Below, one piece after another: positions 1 to 8,178 of a stretch of 64,000 bases of DNA. The translations under genes were made by a program, and so were the position numbers. The notes beneath the pieces were generated by a model. The model made no database searches and had not been told where the DNA came from. It saw only the letters and a program-made list of their open reading frames with translations. The first letter of the stretch is position 1. Each line of letters opens with the position of its first letter. The stretch is from Microbacterium gallinarum (GTDB lineage Bacteria > Actinomycetota > Actinomycetes > Actinomycetales > Microbacteriaceae): assembly GCF_014837165.1 (NCBI RefSeq), contig NZ_JACSPM010000001.1:463618-527617 (forward strand), read 5' to 3'.

Positions 1-2
1 GC

Positions 3-887
3 GACGTGCTCGACGGATGCCGCATCGGCATCCCGCGGATGTACATCAACGCCGACCACGAGGCGGGAACCTCCGAGTCTCCCGGCATCGGAGGGCCCAC
101 CGGCACCCGCATCGAGACGCGTCCGTCGGTCCTCGCCCTCTGGGAGGCCGCGCGCCGCGACCTCGAGGCGCACGGTGCGACCGTCCTCGAGCTCGACTTC
201 CCGGTCGTGTCGAACTACGAGGGCGACCGACCGGGCGCCCCCACCATCCGCACGCGCGGCTATGTCACACCCACCTACCTGCAGCGCGAGATCGTCGACC
301 TGTCGGCGTGGGCGTGGGACGACTTCCTCGACGCGAACGGCGATCCCCGCCTCTCGTCGCTGGCCGACGTCGACGGCACGCAGATCTTCCCCCATCCGGA
401 GGGCGCCCTCCCCGACCGCTATACGGGCTTCGACGACGACATCGCCGAGTACCCGGCGCATGTGCGCGAGCACCCGGTGGCGTCGATGAACGACATTCCC
501 GAGCTGGAGGCGGGCCTGCACGGCCTGGAGCGCACGCGGAAGGTCGACCTCGAGGACTGGATGGACGCCCTCGGGCTCGATGCCGTCGTGTTCCCCGCTG
601 TCGCCGACGTCGGCCCGGCCGACATGGACGTCAACCCCGCATCGGCCGACCTCGGCTGGCGCAACGGGGTCTGGATCGCCAACGGCAATCTCGCGATGCG
701 GCACCTCGGCATCCCCTCCGTCACGGTGCCGATGGGGCTGATGGACGACATCGGGATGCCGGTGGGTCTCACCTTCTGCGGGCGCGCGCACTCGGACTCG
801 GCGCTGCTGCAGCTGGCGGCCGCATTCGAGGCCACCGCGCACCGCCGCACCGAGCCCCCGCGCACGCCCCGCCTGCCGTCGGACTGA
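3..887 (+). CDS. Amidase signature family protein, C-terminal part (5' end outside window)
   Basis: The frame is open from the window edge, so the true start is upstream. The visible 294 residues match the C-terminal part of amidase-signature hydrolases, which cleave amide bonds by a Ser-cisSer-Lys triad. That triad lies in the missing N-terminal part and cannot be checked. The best marker is near the C terminus: a G-[IL]-P-S-V-T-V-P block followed by MPVGLTFCGR and an alanine/leucine-rich final helix, as in GatA-like amidases. The aromatic and acidic middle section, with PTYLQREI and WAWDDFLD, resembles larger actinobacterial amidases of unknown substrate. No partner gene is visible; the next genes form a separate PadR operon. 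Confidence 0.8.
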   Translation, partial: DVLDGCRIGIPRMYINADHEAGTSESPGIGGPTGTRIETRPSVLALWEAARRDLEAHGATVLELDFPVVSNYEGDRPGAPTIRTRGYVTPTYLQREIVDLSAWAWDDFLDANGDPRLSSLADVDGTQIFPHPEGALPDRYTGFDDDIAEYPAHVREHPVASMNDIPELEAGLHGLERTRKVDLEDWMDALGLDAVVFPAVADVGPADMDVNPASADLGWRNGVWIANGNLAMRHLGIPSVTVPMGLMDDIGMPVGLTFCGRAHSDSALLQLAAAFEATAHRRTEPPRTPRLPSD

Positions 888-959
888 CGTCTTCCCCCGC
901 GCTCCGGGGTGAGCGCCGTCGCCCTGCCCCAAACGCGACCTTGCCGAGGAAGAGCACCC

Positions 960-1028
960 GGTATTCAGTGTTGCTATCTACCGGTACCTAGTGTTACCGT
1001 CTACTAGTACTCAGCAACACAGAGTAGA
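960..1028 (+). promoter_or_regulatory. Three tandem 23-bp imperfect repeats before the PadR operon (putative operator)
   Basis: Three consecutive 23-base units start at 960, 983 and 1006. The first two share GGTA-TCAGTGTT/GGTACCTAGTGTT openings and TCTAC endings; the third is more diverged (AGTACTCAGCAACAC). The outer units also contain an inverted pair, GTGTTGCT at 968-975 and AGCAACAC at 1013-1020. The block is AT-rich against its surroundings and ends 5 bases before the GGAGG of padR. PadR proteins usually repress their own operon, so this is the likely autoregulatory site; that is inference. Confidence 0.5.
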
Positions 1029-1043
1029 TGGAGGCGATGCGCG

Positions 1044-1406
1044 ATGGGCAATCAGATGACCGAGATGCTCAAGGGCACGCTGGAGGGCATCGTGCTCGCC
1101 ACGCTGTCGGTCCAGCCTGCGTACGGCTACGAGATCACCGCCCGCCTGCGCGACGAGGGCTTCTCGGATCTCGCCGAGGGAACCGTGTACGCCCTCCTCG
1201 TGCGCATCGAGCAGCGCGGGCTCGTCGACGTCGAGAAGGTGCCGTCCGAGAAGGGCCCGCCGCGCAAGGTGTACTCGCTCAACGCGCAGGGCCGCGAGCA
1301 GCTCGCCGAGTTCTGGAGGACCTGGAGCTTCCTCGCAGAACGCATCGAACAGCTCCACCGAAGCACAGACCCAGACCAGGCAGTTCAGACCGAAGGAGAC
1401 CGGTGA
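1044..1406 (+). CDS. PadR family transcriptional regulator
   Basis: A 120-residue winged-helix regulator. The N-terminal half carries the typical PadR order: a first helix (MLKGTLEGIVLATLS), then AYGYEITARL, then the recognition region with GTVYALLVRIEQRGLV and the wing basic patch KGPPRKVYSL. PadR proteins act as dimers and repress adjacent transport or detoxification genes until a small molecule binds. The start has a good GATGGAGG ribosome site ten bases upstream. It opens a four-gene operon with the DUF1048 protein and an ABC exporter, so it most likely controls that exporter through the repeats at 960-1028. The inducer cannot be told from sequence. Confidence 0.93.
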   Translation: MGNQMTEMLKGTLEGIVLATLSVQPAYGYEITARLRDEGFSDLAEGTVYALLVRIEQRGLVDVEKVPSEKGPPRKVYSLNAQGREQLAEFWRTWSFLAERIEQLHRSTDPDQAVQTEGDR

Positions 1407-1407
1407 C

Positions 1408-1779
1408 ATGGCCGCGAAGTGGATCGAATTCTTGACCGGCTCGCTCGAGCAGAAGAAGCAGTACAGGCAGGACAAGGCGCGCATCGACGGGCTCCCCGAG
1501 CCCTACGCCACCGCGGCGAAGGCGATGCACCGCTACCTCATGTACTACGGCGGTGTCACCGACGGCGACACCATGACCCAGATGTTCACCGACCTGGCCG
1601 ACCTGTGGGAGCGCGCCGCGGTCGACGGCACGCCGGTGGGCGACATCATCGGCGACGACCCCGTCGAGTTCGCCGAGACGTTCGCCCAGGCCTACGCCGG
1701 CACGCGGTGGATCGACAAGGAGCGCGCTCGCCTCACGAAGGCGATGGACGACGCACAGCGAGAGGACGGCGAGCGATGA
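1408..1779 (+). CDS. DUF1048 domain-containing protein
   Basis: A 123-residue, acidic, soluble, all-helical protein. The start codon lies one base after the padR stop, so translation is coupled. It matches the DUF1048 family as I recognise it: an N-terminal KKQYRQDKARIDGLPEPY stretch, a central YLMYYGG turn, and a C-terminal VEFAETFAQAYAGTRWIDKERARL helix. DUF1048 genes are commonly found between a PadR gene and ABC-2 type exporter genes, as here. The biochemical role is unknown. A regulatory or sensor role for the exporter operon is plausible from context but not shown. No catalytic residues or membrane segments are seen. Confidence 0.85.
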   Translation: MAAKWIEFLTGSLEQKKQYRQDKARIDGLPEPYATAAKAMHRYLMYYGGVTDGDTMTQMFTDLADLWERAAVDGTPVGDIIGDDPVEFAETFAQAYAGTRWIDKERARLTKAMDDAQREDGER

Positions 1780-2582
1780 GCACCTCTGCCGCGATCAGGG
1801 TCGAGGGACTCGAGAAGTCCTTTACCGGCGTCGACGTGCTCACAGGCGTCGACTTCGATGTCGCCGAGGGGAGCATCTTCGCCCTCCTCGGCTCGAACGG
1901 CGCGGGCAAGACCACCGTCGTCCGCATCCTGTCGACCCTCTTGAAGGGCGATGCGGGCAGCGCGACCGTGCATAGCCACGACGTCGAGGCGGAAGCCGCG
2001 CGGGTGCGCGAGTCGATCAGCCTCACGGGGCAGTTCGCGGCCGTCGACGAGGTGCTCACCGGGCGTGAGAACCTCGTGCTGGTGGCACAGCTGCGGCACA
2101 TCGCCGACCCCGGCGGGGTCGCCGATGCACTGCTCGCCCGGTTCTCGCTGACCGACGCCGGCGGGCGCCGCGCGGGCACGTACTCGGGCGGCATGCGGCG
2201 CCGCCTCGACATCGCCATGAGCCTCATCGGCAACCCGCCGATCGTTTTCCTCGACGAGCCCACGACGGGCCTCGATCCGCAGGCGCGCATCGAGGTGTGG
2301 GATGCCGTCAAGGAGCTCGCCGCCAACGGTACGACGGTCCTCCTCACGACCCAGTACCTCGACGAGGCCGAGCAGCTGGCCGATCGGATCGCGATCCTCC
2401 ACCAGGGCCGCATCATCGCGAACGGCACGCTCGCCGAGCTGAAGCAGCTGCTGCCCCCGGCGACCGTCGAGTACGTCGAGAAGCAGCCGACGCTCGAGGA
2501 GGTCTTCCTCGCGATCGTCGGCGAAGACAGGCCCGACGCCGGCGACGCCGCCGCGGCGGCAGAGAAGGGAGAACCACGATGA
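1776..2582 (+). CDS. ABC transporter ATP-binding protein (DrrA-like exporter)
   Basis: A 268-residue ABC ATPase of the drug/daunorubicin exporter class. Walker A is GSNGAGKT (about residues 36-43), the Q-loop lies in SLTGQFAAVDE, the signature is YSGGMRRRLD, Walker B is IVFLDEPTTGLD and the switch histidine position is occupied by Q in TTQYLDEAE, which is usual for DrrA-like ATPases. A C-terminal extension with QPTLEEVFLAI is also typical of this group. Its ATG overlaps the stop of the DUF1048 gene (ATGA at 1776-1779). It energises the permease encoded directly downstream. The substrate is unknown. Confidence 0.95.
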   Translation: MSTSAAIRVEGLEKSFTGVDVLTGVDFDVAEGSIFALLGSNGAGKTTVVRILSTLLKGDAGSATVHSHDVEAEAARVRESISLTGQFAAVDEVLTGRENLVLVAQLRHIADPGGVADALLARFSLTDAGGRRAGTYSGGMRRRLDIAMSLIGNPPIVFLDEPTTGLDPQARIEVWDAVKELAANGTTVLLTTQYLDEAEQLADRIAILHQGRIIANGTLAELKQLLPPATVEYVEKQPTLEEVFLAIVGEDRPDAGDAAAAAEKGEPR

Positions 2583-3340
2583 CCTCGCACTTCGTCGGCG
2601 ACACCGCCGTCCTCACCGGGCGGTCGCTGCGCCACATCCTCCGCAGCCCCGACACGATCATCACGACGGCCGTCACCCCGGTGGCCATCATGCTCCTGTT
2701 CGTGTTCGTCTTCGGCGGCGCGATCGACACCGGGTCGTACTCGTACATCGACTACATGCTTCCCGGCATCCTGCTGATCACGATCGCGTCAGGCATCGCC
2801 TACACGGCGTACCGGCTGTTCATGGACATGCAGGGCGGCATCTTCGAGCGATTCCAGTCGATGCCCATCGCGCGCTCGAGCGCACTGTGGGCGCACGTGC
2901 TGACGTCGCTGGTGGCGAACGTCATCTCGCTGATCATCGTCGTGGGAGTGGCGTTCGCCATCGGGTTCCGCACCGGCGCCGGCGTGCTCGGCTGGCTGGC
3001 CGTGCTCGGCATCCTCGTGCTGTTCACACTGGCGCTGACCTGGCTGGCCGTCGTCGCGGGGCTGTCGGCGAAGACGGTCGACGGGGCGAGCGCGTTCTCG
3101 TATCCCCTGATCTTCCTGCCGTTCCTGAGCTCGGCGTTCGTGCCCACCGACACCATGCCGGCACCGGTGGCGTGGTTCGCCGACAACCAGCCGGTGACAC
3201 CGATCGTGAACTCCATCCGCGACATCTTCACCCAGCAGCCGGTGGGGACGCAGATCTGGGTCGCCCTGGCCTGGTGCGTCGGCATCCTCGTCGTCGCATA
3301 CTTCTGGGCGATGGCGATCTACCGGCGCCGCACCCGCTGA
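2579..3340 (+). CDS. ABC-2 type transporter permease
   Basis: A 253-residue membrane protein with about six predicted membrane spans: near residues 23-45 (TAVTPVAIMLLFVFVFGGAI), 55-75, 105-130, 138-165, 170-190 and 222-245. The MDMQGGIFERFQSMPIARS segment after the second span is the coupling region characteristic of DrrB-like ABC-2 permeases. The start overlaps the ATPase stop as ATGA at 2579-2582. With the ATPase it would form an exporter in the cytoplasmic membrane, for a drug, lipid or antibiotic-like molecule. It is the last gene of the PadR operon and is followed by a strong hairpin. Confidence 0.93.
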   Translation: MTSHFVGDTAVLTGRSLRHILRSPDTIITTAVTPVAIMLLFVFVFGGAIDTGSYSYIDYMLPGILLITIASGIAYTAYRLFMDMQGGIFERFQSMPIARSSALWAHVLTSLVANVISLIIVVGVAFAIGFRTGAGVLGWLAVLGILVLFTLALTWLAVVAGLSAKTVDGASAFSYPLIFLPFLSSAFVPTDTMPAPVAWFADNQPVTPIVNSIRDIFTQQPVGTQIWVALAWCVGILVVAYFWAMAIYRRRTR

Positions 3341-3350
3341 CCACGCGCTG

Positions 3351-3381
3351 ATCGGGCCGCACCCCGGGGGCGCGGCCCGAT
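3351..3381 (+). terminator. Terminator hairpin after the PadR exporter operon
   Basis: A perfect 10-bp stem, ATCGGGCCGC at 3351-3360 pairing with GCGGCCCGAT at 3372-3381, closes an 11-base G/C-rich loop. It begins 10 bases after the permease stop. No long T run follows, as is usual for terminators in such G+C-rich genomes. Confidence 0.7.
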
Positions 3382-3432
3382 CTCGTGGGCGCGGGGGCGA
3401 GGCATCCGCTCGCCGCATCTAGGCTGAGAAGG

Positions 3433-4173
3433 ATGCGGGAGTTCGCGCGGGGCGTCGGGATGCTGGGCCGGGGGTTCGGCTACTGGCGTCGCCGACCGGG
3501 CCTGATGGCGCTCGGCCTCGTGCCCGCCGCCATCGTTGCGCTGCTGCTGCTCGGGGGCCTCATCGCCCTCGGCGTCTACCTGCCTGCGATCGCCGAGGCG
3601 GCGACCCCGTTCGCGGACGGCTGGCCGGGGCTCTGGGCGACGGTGATGCGCGTCGCCGTCGGCACCGCGGTGTTCGGTGCGGCGCTGGTGATCGTCGCCG
3701 TCTCGTTCACGGCACTGACCCTGCTCGTCGGCGAGCCCTTCTACGAGCGGATCTGGGTCGCCGTCGAGCGCGAGCTGGGCGGTTCGCCGGCGGACTCCGC
3801 CTACGGCTTCTGGCGTGGTGCGCTCGACGGGCTGATCCTCGTCGCCCGCGGAGTCGGCGTCGCGATCCTCGCCGGCCTGCTGGGACTGATTCCGGTGGTG
3901 GGCGGCGTCTTCGGCACGGTGTTCGGCATCCTGGCGACGGGATGGCTCGTCGCCGACGAGCTCGTCTCGCGGGCGCTCACCGCGCGTGGGATGCTGCCCA
4001 CCCAACGCCGGTCGCTCAGTCGCGCGCACCGTGCGCGCGTGCTCGGCTTCGGCGTCGCGACACAGCTGTGCTTCATGGTGCCGCTCGGCGCCGTCGCCAC
4101 GATGCCCGCCGCCGTCGCCGGCTCGACGGTGCTCGCCCGATCACTGCTCGATGCCCCCGACCGCACGACGTAG
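3433..4173 (+). CDS. EI24 domain-containing membrane protein (CysZ-like)
   Basis: A 246-residue membrane protein with about four hydrophobic blocks: residues 28-56, 74-108, 140-180 and 205-235. The pattern FARGVGMLGRGFGYWRRRPGL at the N terminus, the LLVGEPFYERI motif between spans 2 and 3, and the late PTQRRSLSRAHRARVLGFG loop match actinobacterial EI24/CysZ-like proteins. CysZ proteins are linked to sulfate uptake, but that role is not established for these actinobacterial members. The chosen ATG follows TAGGCT by seven bases, so the transcript is probably leaderless. No operon partner is evident. Confidence 0.8.
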   Translation: MREFARGVGMLGRGFGYWRRRPGLMALGLVPAAIVALLLLGGLIALGVYLPAIAEAATPFADGWPGLWATVMRVAVGTAVFGAALVIVAVSFTALTLLVGEPFYERIWVAVERELGGSPADSAYGFWRGALDGLILVARGVGVAILAGLLGLIPVVGGVFGTVFGILATGWLVADELVSRALTARGMLPTQRRSLSRAHRARVLGFGVATQLCFMVPLGAVATMPAAVAGSTVLARSLLDAPDRTT

Positions 4174-4273
4174 CGCTCCGGCAGGGCCGTGACGACCATT
4201 GCTCGCGGCGGGTGGCGGGGCGGTCGCGCGGGTGCCACACTCGGACCAGTGCGCCCCCGAAGGGAGTGGTCCT

Positions 4274-5500
4274 GTGACCGTCGTGCTCTTCTGCCCGGTG
4301 ACGTTCAACCTGGCCGAGACCACTCGCATGATCCAGGTCGCCCGCGCCCTCGACAGTCGCTCCGAGCCCGTCTTCATGGGCTACGAGCACGACTACGTCG
4401 ACCTCATCACCGCGGCGGGCTTCGACTACCGCGCGTGCGAGCCGGCGTGGAGCGTGGCCGAGCGAGACCAGGCGATCGCCTTCGATCAGGGCCGCAGCAT
4501 GAAGAGCCCGTTCACCCAGGACCTCGTGCGCACGCGCGTCGACGTGGAGCGTGAGCTCATCCGCCGTCTGAACGCGAAGGCCGTGGTCACGGGATCGAAC
4601 CTGACGTCGTTCATCTCGGCGCGCGCCGAGTCGGTCCCGCTCTTCTTTCCCGTGCCCTTCGCCCTCACGGAGCCGCAGGTGGCGCAGGCACCGCACCAGC
4701 AGCTCGTGCGCGGACGCGGACGGTTCGCGCGCGCGGCGGATCGAGCGGCGACGTGGGCGTTCCGGTGGGTCTACAACTCCCTTCCGCTCGCCCCGCGGCC
4801 GTTCACGACCGTCGCGAAGGCGAACGGCGTGCCCCCGCTGCGCACCGTCGCCTCGCTGCTCACCGCCGACCACAATCTGCTGACCGAGATGCCGTGGGAG
4901 CTCAACGGGTTCGAGCTCCCGCCGGGCTTCCAGCGCATCGGGCCGATCTTCGCCCACATCGACGCGCCCATCCCGTCGCTCGCCACCGACCTCGCGGCCG
5001 CGCCCGAGCCGCTCGTCTACCTCGGCCTCGGCTCCTCCGGAAACCGTGATCTCGCGCTCGCCGCAGCGCGTGCCCTCGGCCCGCTGCCGATCAACGTCAT
5101 CGCCCCCATCAGCCACTACCTCGACGCCGACGACCCCGTGCCCCCGAACGTGCACGTGACCGACCTGCTCCCGATTCACCGGATGGGTGGGATGCTGGAC
5201 GCCGCCGTCCTGCACGGAGGCCAGGGCACGGTGCAGACGGCGTGCGCCACGGGCGTGCCGTTCGTCGGCATGGGCCTTCAGCCGGAGCAGACCTGGCACG
5301 TGCGGCTCTGCGAGGAGCGGGGCAACGCCATCGCCGTTCCTCCTGCGCACGTGTCGCGACCGGCATTCGTCCAGGCGGTCGAACGTGTGCTGTCCGACCC
5401 CGCGATCCGCCGGGCCGCCGAAGAGGTGAAGGTCGCGTACCAGAAGGAGGACGGCGCAGCCGCCGCGGCCCGCATCATCGCCGCGAACGTCGCGGCCTGA
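4274..5500 (+). CDS. GT1-family glycosyltransferase (macrolide/UDP-glucuronosyl type)
   Basis: A 408-residue GT-B fold glycosyltransferase. The N-terminal domain recognises the acceptor. The C-terminal domain has the nucleotide-sugar signature LHGGQGTVQTACATGVPFVGMGLQPEQ, a variant of the HGG-T/S motif in UDP-glycosyltransferases and macrolide glycosyltransferases. The GTG start has a GAAGGGAG ribosome site eight bases away. Such enzymes add a sugar to small aglycones, lipids or antibiotics, and this one could detoxify or build a glycoside; the acceptor is not predictable. A TetR regulator converges from the other strand and could be related, but it does not share the promoter region. Confidence 0.87.
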   Translation: MTVVLFCPVTFNLAETTRMIQVARALDSRSEPVFMGYEHDYVDLITAAGFDYRACEPAWSVAERDQAIAFDQGRSMKSPFTQDLVRTRVDVERELIRRLNAKAVVTGSNLTSFISARAESVPLFFPVPFALTEPQVAQAPHQQLVRGRGRFARAADRAATWAFRWVYNSLPLAPRPFTTVAKANGVPPLRTVASLLTADHNLLTEMPWELNGFELPPGFQRIGPIFAHIDAPIPSLATDLAAAPEPLVYLGLGSSGNRDLALAAARALGPLPINVIAPISHYLDADDPVPPNVHVTDLLPIHRMGGMLDAAVLHGGQGTVQTACATGVPFVGMGLQPEQTWHVRLCEERGNAIAVPPAHVSRPAFVQAVERVLSDPAIRRAAEEVKVAYQKEDGAAAAARIIAANVAA

Positions 5501-5534
5501 CGCGCCCGCAGGGCACGCCCGGCGTCGAGCCGGT

Positions 5535-6110
5535 TCAGCCGGGCAGTCCCTTGGTCAGCAGCCGGAAGACATCGTCGGAGACGACACGGTGGTCCATCCC
5601 GTGCGAGACGAGCTGGATACCGGCGCCGAGCACCCCCTGGACGAGCATCGCGGCGGACTCCGGCCGCTCGATTCCCAGATCCGTCAGCACCCCCACGAGA
5701 GGCCGCAAGAGCACGTCATGGAGCGTCATCAGGTCTTCGTACCGACTCGGGCTGAGGTCCGCCTCACGGAGAGCGCCGGCGATGGCGTGCTTGCCGTCTG
5801 CGGTCATCGTCATCGTCGCGTCCACGAACGCCCGCAGCTGCGCCGCCCCCGGCTCGACATCCGACAGGGCCGCCTCGATCTCGGCGTCCCACTGCTCGAT
5901 CGCAGCGATCGCGATCGCGACCAGCAGGTCGTCCTTCGTCGCGAAGTAATCGTAGAAGCTCGACCGCGCGAGGCCGGCACGCTCACTGACGGTCCGCGGC
6001 GATACCCCGGCGAGCCCTGACTCGAGCAGCACGGCCTCGCCCGCGCGCAGGAGGGCCGCGCGCTGGGCGGCGCGGTGCTCGGCGACCGTCGGAGCGGAGA
6101 TCTTCGGCAT
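5535..6110 (-). CDS. TetR family transcriptional regulator
   Basis: A 191-residue TetR-type repressor. The N-terminal helix-turn-helix is clear: AALLRAGEAVLLESGLAGVSPRTV, then SERAGLARSSFYDYFATKDDLLVAIA. The remaining 120 residues are the variable ligand-binding domain. The ATG is six bases downstream of CATAAT on the minus strand, which suggests a leaderless transcript; an upstream in-frame ATG would lie before that promoter. It is divergent from the stress-protein gene at 6212 and convergent with the glycosyltransferase at 4274, so it may control either or neither. The ligand is unknown. Confidence 0.92.
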   Translation of the reverse strand: MPKISAPTVAEHRAAQRAALLRAGEAVLLESGLAGVSPRTVSERAGLARSSFYDYFATKDDLLVAIAIAAIEQWDAEIEAALSDVEPGAAQLRAFVDATMTMTADGKHAIAGALREADLSPSRYEDLMTLHDVLLRPLVGVLTDLGIERPESAAMLVQGVLGAGIQLVSHGMDHRVVSDDVFRLLTKGLPG

Positions 6111-6163
6111 CCGGCAATTATGGTCGGGAACGCCAGCCCCCCGCATCCTCGCGGACGTGCCGT

Positions 6164-6177
6164 GTGACTTTCGTCCC
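6164..6177 (+). promoter_or_regulatory. DosR/DevR-type box upstream of the first usp gene
   Basis: GTGACTTTCGTCCC fits 12 of 14 positions of the core of the mycobacterial DosR consensus (GGGACTwwAGTCCC). If the usp transcript is leaderless (AACGCT six bases before its ATG), the box centre lies about 41 bases upstream of the transcription start, a usual position for a DosR activator site. Three similar boxes occur in this window, and a DevR-type regulator is encoded at 11077-11721. Confidence 0.6.
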
Positions 6178-6211
6178 CCCGTGGCGGCCTGATCCCCGCA
6201 ACGCTGGCTCC

Positions 6212-6661
6212 ATGGATGACACCCTTGACGTGGACCGCATCGTCGTAGGCGTCGATGGCTCGGATTCTTCCGTCGACGCGCTGCGCTATGCCGAGCGGCT
6301 GGCGGACGCTTTCGACGCCCCTCTCGAAGCGCTCATCACCTGGACGTTCCCCCTCGCCGCCGGAATGCCGCCGATGGCGGGGTGGTACCCCGAGCAGATC
6401 GCGGCCGATGACCTCGACGAGGCGATCAGACGTGCCTTCGGCGACTCGCCACCCGACCCGCTCACCCGCCGGGTGCTGGGCGGACCGGCCGCGCAGACGC
6501 TGATCGAAGTGAGCAAGAGCTGCGGGATGCTCGTTCTCGGCAGCCGCGGAAGGGGCGGTTTCCTCGGCCTCCTCCTCGGATCGGTGAGCGCCGCCTGCGC
6601 GGAACACGCCCACTGCCCCGTGCTGATCGTGCACCCGCGGACCGCTGCACAGGAGTCGTGA
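6212..6661 (+). CDS. Universal stress protein (single UspA domain)
   Basis: A 149-residue UspA-fold protein. It begins with the first strand DRIVVGVDGSDSSVDAL and ends with the ATP-binding type motif GSRGRGGFLGLLLGSVS, which fits the G-2x-G-9x-G(S/T) pattern of nucleotide-binding stress proteins, followed by the final strand CPVLIVHP. The ATG was chosen because AACGCT is six bases upstream; an earlier in-frame start at 6164 would lie within the DosR-type box. Usp proteins support survival in slow growth, hypoxia or stress. The flavodoxin gene follows after nine bases, so the two form one operon. Confidence 0.93.
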   Translation: MDDTLDVDRIVVGVDGSDSSVDALRYAERLADAFDAPLEALITWTFPLAAGMPPMAGWYPEQIAADDLDEAIRRAFGDSPPDPLTRRVLGGPAAQTLIEVSKSCGMLVLGSRGRGGFLGLLLGSVSAACAEHAHCPVLIVHPRTAAQES

Positions 6662-6670
6662 AGGGACGTC

Positions 6671-7177
6671 ATGATGCGCGCAATGGTGGTTTTCGAGTCG
6701 ATGTTCGGCAACACGCACCGGATCGCGGATGCGATCGCAGACGGCATGGGAGACGGAGCAGAGGTGGTCGTGACGGATGTCGTCGACGCACCCGCCGAGC
6801 TCCCCGACGACATCGAGCTGCTGGTCGTGGGCGGCCCCACGCATGCCTTCTCGATGTCGAGACACCGCACCCGAGAGGATGCGGTGCGCCAGGGCGGCGA
6901 TCCGAAGGACGTGCCCAGAGGGATACGCGAGTGGCTGCACGCGCTGCCCGCGAAGCCGTCGCACCGGGAGTTCGCGGCGTTCGACACGCGGGTGGACATG
7001 CCGCTGCTCCCCGGCGCCGCATCGCGCAGCGCCACGCGCGCGGCGCGTGGGCTCGGCTTCCGCGTTCTCGAGCCCTCCAGCTTCCTCGTCGAGGGGTACG
7101 AGGGACCGCTGGTCGATGGCGAGCTCGTGCGCGCTCGCGACTGGGGGCACTCGCTCACCGAGCGTCTCGCGGGCTGA
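6671..7177 (+). CDS. Flavodoxin domain protein
   Basis: A 168-residue flavodoxin-fold protein. The FMN phosphate-binding loop is at residues 9-16 (ESMFGNTHRIADAIA), after the first strand MRAMVVF. A GGPTHAFSMSRHRTREDA block near residues 55-72 forms the second flavin contact region. It likely binds FMN and carries one or two electrons, but the partners are unknown. An AAGGGA ribosome site precedes the ATG. It lies directly downstream of the usp gene in a predicted DosR-box operon, which suggests a role in redox balance at low oxygen. Related flavodoxin-like proteins sit beside stress genes in other actinobacteria. Confidence 0.88.
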   Translation: MMRAMVVFESMFGNTHRIADAIADGMGDGAEVVVTDVVDAPAELPDDIELLVVGGPTHAFSMSRHRTREDAVRQGGDPKDVPRGIREWLHALPAKPSHREFAAFDTRVDMPLLPGAASRSATRAARGLGFRVLEPSSFLVEGYEGPLVDGELVRARDWGHSLTERLAG

Positions 7178-7222
7178 CGCGCCGACGTCCTGCGCGCGCC
7201 GCGGCGTTCGCGGCGACGGCGC

Positions 7223-8161
7223 TCACCGGGTGAGCCCGAGGGCGATGAACGAGAAGATCACGACGTCGCTCAGGAAGTGGATCCACCACGCCCAGAAGAG
7301 CCCGCGTGTCTCGAGCATCGCCTTGCTCAGCATCCATCCCATGAAGATCGACAGCACCGCACCCACGAGGCCGCCCGGGATGCCGAAGTAGTGAGCGACG
7401 CCGAAGAAGACCGCGGCCTGCCACAGTGCGTGGCGACCGCCGACCACGGGTTCCAGAGTCGCGAGCATCGGCGCACGGTAGGTCATCTCCTCGCTGAACG
7501 CGTTGAGCGCCGCATAGACGACGATGGCGGGCGCCACCGGCAGCAGCGCCTCCAGTTGCGAGGGCTCCGGTCGCACCAGGGCGAACCCGACCACCGCGAG
7601 CGCGCCCGCGATCCCGAATCCCCAGATGAGGCCGAATCGGCGCCAGGTGTCGGGTCGAGGGAAGCCGAGGAGACGCACGGGTCGGATCGGCGCCGTCAGA
7701 TCGCCTGGCACGAGGAAGAAGTCCCGGGGCCGCAGCCTCATGGCCAGGAGGACGGCGATCATGCCGAACGTCACCGCCAGCTTGCCCGTCTGCTCCGCCT
7801 GCATGCGCGCATCGAATGCCGAACCGCCGAGCAGTCCTTGAAGCGCGGGGACGTTCCAGTCGACGAGGGTGGCAGCCCAGGAGAACGCGATGAGCGCACC
7901 CGCCGAGACGCCGTAACGCCACAGCGGCCGAAGTCGAGGCACCAGGATCGCGGCCAAGACGAGAAGCGCGACGATCCCGCCCTGCGCGACGACGAGCCAG
8001 CCGGGCACGGAGCCCGCGACCTGGGCCGCGACGATGGCGGGGATCGCGCTCAGCAGCAGGACCGCGATCCACGAGACGACGAGCCTGCGCCCGTCGGCCC
8101 CGATCGTGGGTTCCGGCGCGGGTGGCCGGCCCGCGGTCCCCTTCTGCCCGCGCCGGTTCAT
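7223..8161 (-). CDS. CPBP family intramembrane glutamic protease
   Basis: A 312-residue membrane protein with about eight spans. The ABI/CPBP signature is complete: EEMTYR (EExxxR, residues 224-229), FGVAH (FxxxH, ending at H257) and HFLSD (H295). These residues form the catalytic site of Rce1-like intramembrane proteases. A 30-residue basic and proline-rich cytoplasmic N terminus precedes the first span. The ATG lies 17 bases after the stop of the beta-CASP gene, so both are probably cotranscribed from the region with two DosR-type boxes. The substrate is unknown; CPBP proteins process peptides, anti-sigma factors or prenylated proteins. Confidence 0.9.
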   Translation of the reverse strand: MNRRGQKGTAGRPPAPEPTIGADGRRLVVSWIAVLLLSAIPAIVAAQVAGSVPGWLVVAQGGIVALLVLAAILVPRLRPLWRYGVSAGALIAFSWAATLVDWNVPALQGLLGGSAFDARMQAEQTGKLAVTFGMIAVLLAMRLRPRDFFLVPGDLTAPIRPVRLLGFPRPDTWRRFGLIWGFGIAGALAVVGFALVRPEPSQLEALLPVAPAIVVYAALNAFSEEMTYRAPMLATLEPVVGGRHALWQAAVFFGVAHYFGIPGGLVGAVLSIFMGWMLSKAMLETRGLFWAWWIHFLSDVVIFSFIALGLTR

Positions 8162-8178
8162 CGGTGACGTCTCGCTCG

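Noticed and set aside
4274..5500. Antibiotic biosynthesis cluster around the glycosyltransferase
   Set aside because: No polyketide, peptide or sugar-modifying genes are nearby; it stands alone beside an unrelated membrane protein and a convergent TetR gene.
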